64,000 bases of DNA from [Actinomadura] parvosata subsp. kistnae (GTDB taxonomy: Bacteria; Actinomycetota; Actinomycetes; Streptosporangiales; Streptosporangiaceae). The translations under genes were made by a program, and so were the position numbers. This document shows, one piece after another, positions 16,696 through 24,680 of the stretch (positions are counted from its first letter, which is position 1; the number at the start of each line of letters is the position of its first letter). The notes under the pieces were generated by a model. It was not told the origin of the DNA. It did not search any database and saw nothing but the letters and a program-made list of their open reading frames with translations. The stretch is taken from the NCBI RefSeq assembly GCF_900323885.1, contig NZ_OOHJ01000015.1:496001-560000 (forward strand), in the 5' to 3' direction.

Positions 16696-17724
16696 ATGCG
16701 AGCGGTTGCCTTTGACATCTTCGGTGGGGAGCTCGACGTGCGCGAGCTGCCCGATCCTTCCCCTGCCCCGCACGGTGCGGTGATCCGAGTCGAGGCGACC
16801 GGGTTGTGCCGCTCCGACTGGCACGGCTGGCAGGGCCACGACCCCGACATCAAGGTGCTGCCCCACGTGCCGGGGCACGAGCTGGCGGGCGTGGTCGAGG
16901 CGGTGGGCTCCGACGTGCGCGGCTGGCTGCCGGGGGCGAGGGTGACCGTGCCGTTCATCTGCGCGTGCGGCTCGTGTGCCGCCTGCGCCACGGGCGAGCA
17001 GCAGGTCTGCGAGCGGCAGACGCAGCCGGGCTTCACACACTGGGGCTCGTTCGCCGAGTACGTCGCCATCGACCACGCCGACGTCAACCTGATCGCCGTG
17101 CCCGAGGACATGGCCTACGCCACGGCGGCCGGCCTCGGCTGCCGGTTCGCGACCGCGTTCCGCGCCGTGGTGCAGGTCGGCGAGGTACGCCCGGGCGAAT
17201 GGGTGGCCGTGCACGGCTGCGGCGGCGTCGGCCTGTCGGCCGTGATGATCGCGACGGCGGCGGGCGCCCGCGTGGTGGCCGTCGACATCAGCGGCGACGC
17301 GCTGCACCTGGCGGAGCTGGCCGGGGCCACGCACTTCGTCAACGGCTCCGATGGTGACGCGGCGGCCCAGGTCAGGGAGCTGACCAGGGGCGGCGCGCAC
17401 GTGTCGATCGACGCGCTGGGCAGCCCCGCCACGTGCGCCGCCTCCGTCGAGAGCCTGCGCCGCAGGGGCCGGCACGTGCAGGTGGGCCTACTGCCGGGCG
17501 GGGCGACGCCGGTGCCGATGGGCCGCGTGATCGCCCACGAGCTGCGGCTGCTGGGCAGCCACGGCATGGCCGCGCACGCCTACCCGCCCATGCTGGAGAT
17601 GATCAGGGCCGGGATCCTGCATCCCGATCAGCTGGTCACCCGCACGATCGGGCTGGCCGACGCCGGCAAGGCGCTGGCCTCGATCGGCTCGGTGCCGGGC
17701 GTCACGATGATCACTCCTCGGTGA
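16696..17724 (+). CDS. Zinc-dependent alcohol dehydrogenase (MDR family)
   Basis: A 342-residue medium-chain dehydrogenase. The catalytic zinc ligands are in GLCRSDWHGW (Cys) and PGHELAGVVE (His-Glu). The structural-zinc Cys cluster is CACGSCAACATGEQQVC, and the NAD(P) loop is GCGGVGLSAVMIA. It oxidises a primary or secondary alcohol, or reduces the aldehyde or ketone. The gene begins one base after the stop of the XRE regulator and probably shares its transcript, so substrate control may run through the same ligand. Its last 14 bp overlap the convergent carboxymuconolactone decarboxylase-like gene. Confidence 0.9.
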   Translation: MRAVAFDIFGGELDVRELPDPSPAPHGAVIRVEATGLCRSDWHGWQGHDPDIKVLPHVPGHELAGVVEAVGSDVRGWLPGARVTVPFICACGSCAACATGEQQVCERQTQPGFTHWGSFAEYVAIDHADVNLIAVPEDMAYATAAGLGCRFATAFRAVVQVGEVRPGEWVAVHGCGGVGLSAVMIATAAGARVVAVDISGDALHLAELAGATHFVNGSDGDAAAQVRELTRGGAHVSIDALGSPATCAASVESLRRRGRHVQVGLLPGGATPVPMGRVIAHELRLLGSHGMAAHAYPPMLEMIRAGILHPDQLVTRTIGLADAGKALASIGSVPGVTMITPR

Positions 17725-18214
17725 TCTCCGGCTCCGGCCGCACCCTGAACGTCCTCAGCACCAGGGCCAGCATCCCGTGGTGGGCCACGAGCATGACCAG
17801 CTCGATCCGGCCCGCCTCGTCGTAGCGGTCGCACAGGGCCGCCCAGGTGGCGTCGGTCAGGTCGCCCGCATAGTAGAGGTCGTCGGCCACCTGGAGCACG
17901 AGCTGGTCCTCGACCGACCACAGGGCGTCCGGCCGGCGCACCAGCTCCACCTCCTGCCGGGTCAGGCCCGCGTCGAGGGCCAGGCGGGCGTGCCTGGCCC
18001 ACTCGTAGGCGCTGTCGCAGTGGTGGGCGGTGCGCAGGATGGCCAGCTCCCGGTCCCTGGCGGGCAGCGTGCCGTCCTGCAGCGCGCCGTGGAAGTCCCG
18101 CCAGCCCCGGTAGAGGGCGGGATGGCGGGCCAGCGTGGCGAACACGTTGTACGGATGGGCCTTCGTGAACTCGTCCCAGTGTTCGGGCGGAAGGGGCCGC
18201 ACGCGGGGTTTCAT
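17711..18214 (-). CDS. Carboxymuconolactone decarboxylase / AhpD-like protein
   Basis: A 167-residue all-helical protein of the CMD family. The family core is ILRTAHHCDSAYEWARHARL, where AhpD-type proteins usually have a C-x2-C redox pair. Only one Cys (HHC) is present, so a peroxiredoxin-partner role is doubtful and a decarboxylase-like or unknown role is more likely. The start is uncertain between 18214 and 18226, because the upstream GGGAG touches the earlier ATG. It is convergent with the alcohol dehydrogenase. Confidence 0.75.
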   Translation of the reverse strand: MKPRVRPLPPEHWDEFTKAHPYNVFATLARHPALYRGWRDFHGALQDGTLPARDRELAILRTAHHCDSAYEWARHARLALDAGLTRQEVELVRRPDALWSVEDQLVLQVADDLYYAGDLTDATWAALCDRYDEAGRIELVMLVAHHGMLALVLRTFRVRPEPEITEE

Positions 18215-18382
18215 GTCCGCCAGCATCTCCCAAACGGCCGGACGCTTGGTAGGCCGTCATCGGGGTACGGGCATTCTCCGGTAAACAATTGACGACCAAA
18301 TACAAGTCCTTTTCAGGATTGGGTCAATACGGCAGGATTAAGGAGCCCGCAGACGTTGCAAGCCTGTCGACCGCAAGGACGC

Positions 18383-18991
18383 ATGGTGATTCGAACGTTG
18401 CTCGCTGAGGACATGCACCTGGTACGTGGGGCGCTCGTGGCGCTGCTGGCCTATGAAGAGGACATCGAGGTCGTGGCCGAGGTCGAACGCGGCGACCGCA
18501 TCCTGGCCGCCGCCCGCGCCTGCCGCCCCGACGTCGCCGTCATCGACATCGCGTTACCGGGGCAGGACGGGCTCTCCGCCGCCGGGGAGCTGCACGAGAA
18601 ATTACCCGAGTGCGGCGTGCTCATCCTCACCGGCGTCGGCACGCCGGGACTGCTGAAGAAGGCACTCGACGTCCACGTCCGCGGATTCATGGCCAAGGAC
18701 GCGCCACCCGGACGGCTCGCCGACGGCATCCGCAGGGTCGCCGAGGGCGAGCGGGTCATCGACTCCGAGCTGGCGATCGCGGCCATGCGGCCGGCGGAGG
18801 CGCCGCTGACGCCCCGCGAGCTGGACGTGATCGGCGCCGCCGCCGACGGGGCGTCGGTCGGGGAGATCGCGGCCTCGCTCTACCTCGCCGAGGGAACGGT
18901 CCGCAACTACCTGTCCAGGACCACGGCCAAGCTCGGGGCGCGCAGCAGGATCGACGCGATCCGCATCGCCAGGGAGTCAGGCTGGATCTGA
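18383..18991 (+). CDS. LuxR/NarL-type response regulator (RamR/DesR-like) of the lanthipeptide locus
   Basis: A 202-residue response regulator with an intact receiver: acidic pair E9-D10, phospho-acceptor D55 in VIDIALPG, Thr in ILTG and Lys105 in MAKDAPP. The C terminus is a LuxR-type helix-turn-helix (LTPRELDVIGAAADGASVGE, then AEGTVRNYLSRTTAKLGA). The ending KLGARSRIDAIRIARESGWI resembles DesR/RamR proteins. RamR activates the ram (SapB) genes in Streptomyces, and this gene ends one base from the end of the locus's prolyl oligopeptidase, so it is the likely activator. The nearest kinase is 8.4 kb away at the other edge of the locus. The ATG follows AAGGAC. Confidence 0.85.
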   Translation: MVIRTLLAEDMHLVRGALVALLAYEEDIEVVAEVERGDRILAAARACRPDVAVIDIALPGQDGLSAAGELHEKLPECGVLILTGVGTPGLLKKALDVHVRGFMAKDAPPGRLADGIRRVAEGERVIDSELAIAAMRPAEAPLTPRELDVIGAAADGASVGEIAASLYLAEGTVRNYLSRTTAKLGARSRIDAIRIARESGWI

Positions 18992-20974
18992 TCAGGGCAG
19001 GTCGAGGCCGGTGTGCTCGGCCAAGAAGGCCAGCACGTCGGCGGCCAGCGCGACCGAGCGGCTGACCGCCCGCGCCCCGTGCCCCACGTCCGGCTCGTAG
19101 CGCAGCAGGACCGGCCGGTCGCCGCCGCTCGCCCACTGCAGCGCCGCGCACATCTTGCGGGCGTGCATCGGGTCGACGCGCGTGTCGGCCGCCGCGACCG
19201 TGAACAGCGTCGCCGGGTAGTCGACGCCCTTGCGCACGTGGTGGTAGGGCGAGTAGGCGAGCAGCCAGCCGAGCTGCTCGGGGTCGTCCGGGTCGCCGTA
19301 CTCGCCGGTCCACGACGGGCCGAGGCCGCTGAGGTGGTAGCGGGCCATGTCGAGCAGCCCGGCCGAGCACACCGCGGCGGCGAACAGGTCCGGCCGATGG
19401 GTGAGCGCGGCGCCGACGAGCAGGCCGCCGTTCGACTCGCCCCAGATGCCGAGCTGCTCCGGAGTCGTCCAGCCGTCGGCGATCAGCTTCTCCGCCGCCG
19501 CCACGAAGTCGTCGAACACGTTCTGCTTGCGCTCCCGCATGCCGTCGCGGTGCCAGCCCTCGCCCTCCTCGCCGCCGCCGCGCAGGTTCGCGATGGCCAG
19601 CACGCCGCCCGCCTCCACCCAGGCCAGGGAGTCGGCGGCGTAGCCGGGCATGAGGGGGATGCCGAAGCCGCCGTACCCGCTGAGTATCGCCGGGCGCGGG
19701 CCGCCCGCCGAAGGGCGGGCGACGACGATCATGCGGATGACGGTGCCGTCGGCGGAGGCGTACTCGACGTGGTGGCTGCGCACCTCCGGCGGCGTGCCTC
19801 GGCCGGGCGCGGCGGACCAGCGCGTGGTGGCGTCCGTACGGGCGTCGTAGCGCCAGATCTCGGCCGGCGTGACCGCGTCCGTGTAGGCGAACCACGCCTC
19901 GGGGCCGCCCTCGGGGCGCGAGGTGAGCGAGGCGATCGAGCCGTTGCCGGGCAGCGGCACCATGCCGATCCGCTCCCCCGTGCGGGCGTCGTGCACGGCG
20001 ATCTCGCCGACCGCGTGCCGCGTCCTCGACACCAGCAGCCGGTCCCCGTCCAGCAGCGTGAACGCCCCCAGCACCGCCTCCCCGTCCTCCGGGATCAGCT
20101 CCCGCCAGGCCGCGGGCGCCTCCGGATCGGCCACGCAGAGCCGGCGGCGCGGGGCGTCCCGATCGGTGAGCAGGTACAGGCGGCCGTCGCGGGCCACCGC
20201 GCCGGCCGTGCGGGCGTGCGAGCCGTCCTGTACGGGACGCGGCGCCGGGTCTTCGCCGGCCAGGTCGGCCAGCCAGAGCCCGTTGCCCGACGCGGTGCCC
20301 GCCGAGATCGTCAGCCACCGGCCGTCGGGGCTGATCTGCACGCCGTACGAGATCGCGCCCCTGGTGAACACGGGCACGTCGGCCTCGGCCGAGCCGATCC
20401 TGTGCAGGAAGACGCCCTGCTGGAAACGGACGTAGTAGAACGCCTCGCCGCCCGGCAGCCAGGCGACCGCCGAGTAGCGGCAGCCGCCGATGGGGCCGTC
20501 CACGATCGCGCCCGTGTCCAGGTCCCGCACGTACAGGCACGCCTTCTCGTCGCCGCTGCGCGAGGTCTGGTACGCCAGGCGGCGGCCCTCCAGGTCGGGC
20601 TGCCAGTCGTCCAGGGTCGTCAGCCCGGACGGGTCCAGCTCCATCGGGTCCAGCACCACGCGGTCGTCGCAGCAGAGCACCGGGTGCTCCTGGTCGGGCG
20701 ACTGGCGCAGGTGGAAGCGCCGGCCGCCGCGCCACACCGGCGGGGTCACCAGGCCCGTCTCCCTGGCCTCGGTCAGCCTCGCGAGGAAGCGCTCGCGGCG
20801 GGGCAGGCGGGCGGCGGCGTCCTGCCAGAGCCGGTCCTGGGCCGCGAGCCAGGCGCGGGTGCGAGGGTCGACCGGGTCCTCCAGCCAGCGGTACGGGTCG
20901 TCGATCTCGTGGCCGTGGCGGCGGTCGGTGAGGGGGAGGCGTTCGGCAGGCGGGTAGTTGTCTGGAAATTTCAT
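18992..20974 (-). CDS. Prolyl oligopeptidase (S9A), candidate leader peptidase of the lanthipeptide locus
   Basis: A 660-residue serine peptidase. The N-terminal start YPPAERLPLTDRRHGHEIDDPYRWLED is typical of POP (given here only as a description, residues 7-33). A seven-bladed propeller follows, then an alpha/beta-hydrolase domain with the nucleophile in GESNGG (Ser514), Asp in AADTRVDPMHA and His in VGHGARAV. POPs cut after Pro in short peptides. In class III lanthipeptide clusters such as flavipeptin, a POP (FlaP) removes the leader. The start codon overlaps the transporter's stop (ATGA), so it is translated with the export genes. The predicted precursor leader has exactly one Pro, at residue 12. 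Confidence 0.85.
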   Translation of the reverse strand: MKFPDNYPPAERLPLTDRRHGHEIDDPYRWLEDPVDPRTRAWLAAQDRLWQDAAARLPRRERFLARLTEARETGLVTPPVWRGGRRFHLRQSPDQEHPVLCCDDRVVLDPMELDPSGLTTLDDWQPDLEGRRLAYQTSRSGDEKACLYVRDLDTGAIVDGPIGGCRYSAVAWLPGGEAFYYVRFQQGVFLHRIGSAEADVPVFTRGAISYGVQISPDGRWLTISAGTASGNGLWLADLAGEDPAPRPVQDGSHARTAGAVARDGRLYLLTDRDAPRRRLCVADPEAPAAWRELIPEDGEAVLGAFTLLDGDRLLVSRTRHAVGEIAVHDARTGERIGMVPLPGNGSIASLTSRPEGGPEAWFAYTDAVTPAEIWRYDARTDATTRWSAAPGRGTPPEVRSHHVEYASADGTVIRMIVVARPSAGGPRPAILSGYGGFGIPLMPGYAADSLAWVEAGGVLAIANLRGGGEEGEGWHRDGMRERKQNVFDDFVAAAEKLIADGWTTPEQLGIWGESNGGLLVGAALTHRPDLFAAAVCSAGLLDMARYHLSGLGPSWTGEYGDPDDPEQLGWLLAYSPYHHVRKGVDYPATLFTVAAADTRVDPMHARKMCAALQWASGGDRPVLLRYEPDVGHGARAVSRSVALAADVLAFLAEHTGLDLP

Positions 20975-22763
20975 GACACGGGCTCCGGGTGCCAGTGGCC
21001 GGCCAGGTCGGCGTACAAGGGGGAGGTCCGGACCAGCTCCTCGTGGGTGCCGAGCGTGATCCGGGTGCCGTCCATGAGGAGGATGCGGCGGGCGCGCAGC
21101 GCGGAGGTCAGGCGGTGGGCGATCACGATCAGCGTGCCGCCCCGGCGCGCGAACGCGGCCTCGGCCACGGCCTCCGCGGCGGGATCGAGGTGGCAGGTGG
21201 CCTCGTCGAGGATGACGACGGCGGCAGGGGCCAGGTAGGCGCGGGCCAGGGCGACGAGCTGGCGCTGACCGGCCGAGAGCGCGCCGGGCTCGACGGGCGC
21301 GTCGTAGCCGCCCAGCTCGTCCACCAGCCGGTCCGCCCCGACGGCCGCCACGGCCTCCGCCAGCGCGGCGTCCGTCAGCGTGGGGTCCGTCAGCGTGGGG
21401 TCCGTCAGCGCGGCGTCCGTCAGCGCGGCGTCCGCCGGCCCCGCTTCCGCCGGCCCCGTGTCCGGCCCGTGTCCGTTCGTGCGTGGTACAGCAGGTTCTC
21501 CCTGAGCGTGCCCCTGAAGACGTACGCCTCCTGGGGGATCAGCACGCGGGCGGCGGGGTCGAGGCGGTCGGCGGGCACCCCGCCGACCAGCACCTCGCCC
21601 TTGCCGGGCCGCAGCAGGCCGCTGATCAGGGACGCGAGCGTGGACTTGCCCGCCCCGCTGGGCCCCACGATCGCCAGGTGGTCGCCCTCGGGGACGACCA
21701 GGTCGAGGCCGACCACGACGGGCGCGGAGTGCGGGCCGTAGGCGAAGGTGACGGCGTCCAGCCGGATCTCCGTGGTGGCGGGGCGGATCAGCGGCGGGGC
21801 GAGGGCAGGGGGCGGGGCCATGGCGAGGATGCGTCCGAGCGAGACGGCCAGCCGCACGCCGCTGACGCCGAGCCCCTGCACGAGCCCGCCGAGCGCGGGC
21901 GCGAGGGACTGGGTGACGTACGCGAGGGTGCCCACGATCACCCCGGCGCCCACGCCGCGCTCCATCAGCCACGGCGTTCCCGCCAGCACGAGCACGACGG
22001 GCAGCCAGCCGCCGGCGGCCAGGGCCGCGGTGCGGACGGCGCTCACCCGGGCGAGCCTGCGCGCGGCGGCGGCCTGCGCGCCGACCCGGCGTTCGAGCCG
22101 CGCCGCCACGCTGTCCCGCAGGCCGCACGCCTCGATGTCGCGCAGCCCGCCTGCCATCTCCGTCATGGCCTCGGCCAGCCGCTCGTCGGCCACGAGGTAC
22201 GCGCGCTGCCGCCGGGCCAGCGCGGGCAGCGAGGCCAGGAACAGGCAGAGCCCCGCCAGGAAGGGCGGCATGACCAGCAGCAGCGTCTCGGGCGCCAGCG
22301 TCAGCAGCCCCAGCACCACGCTGATTACGGTGAACACGAACCCCCGTACGGTGGTGACCACGGCCGCGAACGCGTCCCTGGCCAGCTCCACCTGGAGCCC
22401 GGCCCTGGCCACGGCGGCGCTGTCCCGGCCCGTGCCGGTCCTGAGCGCGCCCGCCACCACCCGCGTCAGCAGGTCGTCACGGAACGGCTCCGCCACGGCG
22501 GCGACGGCCAGCACCACCTGCCGCGCGGCCACCGCCCCGGCCAGCCACGCGACCCCGAGCGCGGCCAGCCAGGCGAGGCCGATCATCGGGGCGGCGGCGG
22601 CGAACCCGTCCTCGATGGCGCGGGCGACGGCCTGCCCGATGAGGAACGCGGGCGCCGCCTCGACCACCGACCAGAGCCCGAGCCGGACGAGCTGCCGCGG
22701 CTCGCGCCGCAACGCGTGGGCGAGCGGGTGCACGACGCGGCCCCCTGTGTCCTGCGGGTTCAT
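20971..22763 (-). CDS. ABC half-transporter 2 of the lanthipeptide locus (frameshifted as sequenced)
   Basis: This is a membrane domain followed by an ABC domain, RamA/RamB-like. The membrane part has five to six hydrophobic segments. The ABC part has Walker A GPSGAGKST, signature LSAGQRQLVALARAYL, Walker B VVILDEATCHLD and H-loop VIAHRLTS. The reading frame breaks at about 21,466: the first frame continues out of register after LRENLLYHARTDTG, and the C-terminal half lies in another frame. The length is 1793 nt, one base short of a multiple of three, and adding a C to the CCC run at 21,466-21,468 restores one frame. A 15-bp repeat adds TDAAL/TDPTL units just after the break. Sequencing error or true loss of function are both possible. 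Confidence 0.75.
21356..21430. repeat. 15-bp tandem repeat inside the second ABC gene
   Basis: Four copies of TCCGTCAGCG(T/C)GG(G/C)G lie head to tail from 21,371, preceded by one degenerate copy at 21,356. On the coding strand they encode repeated TDAAL or TDPTL pentapeptides between Walker A and the signature motif, a position where family members normally have one such segment. The unit is a multiple of three, so copy changes would keep the frame. Confidence 0.85.
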
Positions 22764-22788
22764 GACGCCGCTCCCGAGTCCTGCGGGT

Positions 22789-24479
22789 TCATGGCTCGGC
22801 TCCCTGGAAGACCGCCCGGTAGGCCGGGTCCCGCCACAGGACGTGGTGCGGGCCGCAGGCGCGCACCGTGCCGCCGTCGAGCCAGACGACCTGGTCGGCG
22901 CGGGCGGCGGTGGCCGGCCGGTGGGCGGCGACGAGCCGGGTGCGGCCGAGCGGGTCGCTGGTGAGCGCCCGGCCGACCTGGCGCTCGGTCACGGTGTCCA
23001 GGCTGGAGGTGGCGTCGTCGAGCACGAGCAGCCGCTCCCCCTGCGCGAACGCCCTGGCCAGGCCGATGCGCTGCCGCTCGCCGCCCGACATGGGCGCGTC
23101 GCGGAGCGGGGTGGCGTAGCCGAGCGGCAGCCGCCGCACGAACACGTCCGCGCACGCCGCCCGCGCCGCCTCCACGACCCGCCGCCCCGGCGGCTCCGCA
23201 AACTCTGGAACGGGCTCCGGCTCCGGGGCGATGGCGTCGCCGATCGTCTCGCCGACCAGCGCCGGGCGTTCGAAGGCGTAACCGATCGCCCGCCGCAGCT
23301 CCGCCTCCGCCAGCTCCCCCAGGGGGACGCCGTCGAGCAGCACGGTTCCACGTTCGGGCTCGGCCAGCCGCCCGGCCAGCGCCGCCAGCAGCGACTTGCC
23401 GGACCCGGACCGCCCGACCACGGCCGTCACGGACCCGCCGGGCAACGTCAGGTCGCCGACGGTCAGCCCGTTCACGGCCACGTCGCGGAACCGGAGCGTC
23501 CCTGGCCCGGGCGGGAGCGTGCGGGAGCCGTACCGGACGGGTGGCAGGTCGAACACCTCGGCCACCCGTCCGGCGGCGGCGCGCGCCCTGGCCAGGCCGC
23601 CGATGTGGCCCAGCGCCGTGCTGAGCGAGGCCCCGAGCACGGCGTAGCGCGCGGCGGAGTAGAGCTCTCCGACGGTGAGGTCGCCGGCGGCGAGCATGAA
23701 GCCGCCCGCGGCGAGCACGGCGATCTCCAGCAGCGGCACGACGAGCCCCGACCGGACGGCGGCCGAGGCGTTGGCCCGCCACAGCCCCATCCCGTGCGCG
23801 CGCAGCCGGGCAGCGGCGCGAGCACGCGGCGCGACTCGCGGCCCGCCGTGCCGGCGGCGGCGATCGTGCGGGCGCCGCCCAGCGCCTCCACGAGGCGGGC
23901 GGCGATCTCGCCCTGCACCTCCTGGTAGCCGCCCGAGATCGTGGTCGTCGCGCGGAGGAAGGCACGCAGGACGAGGAGGATGACGACGATGCCCGCCCCG
24001 AGCGTCAGCGTCAGGACGGGAGCGATGAGGGTGAGCGCGACCAGCGCGCCCGCCGTGGGCACGAGCAGGGCCAGCGCGCTGGTCACCGTCTCGGGCGCCC
24101 GGCCGACCTCCTCGGCGTTCAGGCCGGCCCGGGTGACGAGCTCGCCTTCCGGGAAGCGGCGGGTGGCCGCCGAGCCGGTGCCGAGGACGTGCCGCAGCAC
24201 GCCGGTGCGCAGGGTCGCGGCGGCGTGGGCGCCGCTGGCACCGCGCGCCCACACGCCGATGCTCTCGCAGAGCATCACGGCGGCGACCGCGGCGGCGCAG
24301 AGCGCGAGCCAGTGGGTGGCGTCCGGCCCGCGCGTCACGAGGGTGTCCACGGTGCGGCCGATCAGGTACGGGACGGCCAGCTCGCCGGCCGCTCCCACGA
24401 CCGCGGTCCCGGCCAGCACGGCGGGCCATGGGCCGCTGCGCCGTACCGCGCCGGCCACCAGCCGGTCTCCTGCCCGCAA
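22789..24479 (-). CDS. ABC half-transporter 1 of the lanthipeptide locus (frameshifted as sequenced)
   Basis: This is an exporter-type half-transporter with six predicted hydrophobic segments in its first 300 residues. Its ABC domain has Walker A GRSGSGKS, signature SGGERQRIGLARAFAQG, Walker B LLVLDDATSSLD and an H-loop (VAAHRPATAARAD). The TTG start at 24,479 is well supported by GGAGG seven bases upstream. The frame breaks near 23,808: the first part runs to GRESRRVLAPL and the rest (from RLRAHGMGLWRANA) is in the next frame. The span is 1691 nt, one base short, and one extra G in the GGG run at 23,808-23,810 repairs it. It should pair with the next gene to export the peptide. Confidence 0.75.
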
Positions 24480-24503
24480 CGTGACGCCTCCTTCACCGTC
24501 AAT

Positions 24504-24534
24504 GTCCCCGCGCCGTGGTGAACGGCGCGGGGAC
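24504..24534 (-). terminator. Perfect stem-loop between precursor gene and ABC genes
   Basis: GTCCCCGCGCCG (24,504-24,515) and CGGCGCGGGGAC (24,523-24,534) form a perfect 12-bp G/C stem with a 7-base loop. On the coding (minus) strand it follows the precursor stop by 14 bases and precedes the transporter's ribosome-binding site. No T-run follows, so it is not a classical intrinsic terminator. It may limit read-through or protect the 3' end, giving more precursor than transporter message. This effect is inferred. Confidence 0.6.
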
Positions 24535-24548
24535 CTTTATGCGCAAGA

Positions 24549-24680
24549 TCAGTGGCACAGAGCGACACTGAGGTTGCTGGGCTTGCCGGAGTGGCAGGAG
24601 AGAACGGTCAGCGTGCTGCCGCCGCTGGCCACGTCGCTGGCCGCGGGAGCCTCAAGACCCTGCAGGTCGAGAAGAACCAT
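24549..24680 (-). CDS. Class III lanthipeptide precursor (SapB/AmfS-type), 43 residues
   Basis: This small gene is easily missed. The peptide begins MVLLDLQGLE, the hydrophobic LLDLQ leader helix recognised by RamC-type synthetases. The core starts at Ser22 and holds two modification motifs: S-T-L-T-V-L-S-C (Ser22-x2-Thr25-x3-Cys29) and S-N-L-S-V-A-L-C (Ser35-x2-Ser38-x3-Cys42), joined by HSGKP and ending in His43. SapB has the same two-ring S-x2-S-x3-C arrangement. It is preceded by GGAGGTGTACGAC, a strong ribosome-binding site located inside the end of the synthetase gene. The start overlaps that gene by 29 bp. No TSS or mass data exist here, but motif, size and place agree. Confidence 0.93.
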   Translation of the reverse strand: MVLLDLQGLEAPAASDVASGGSTLTVLSCHSGKPSNLSVALCH

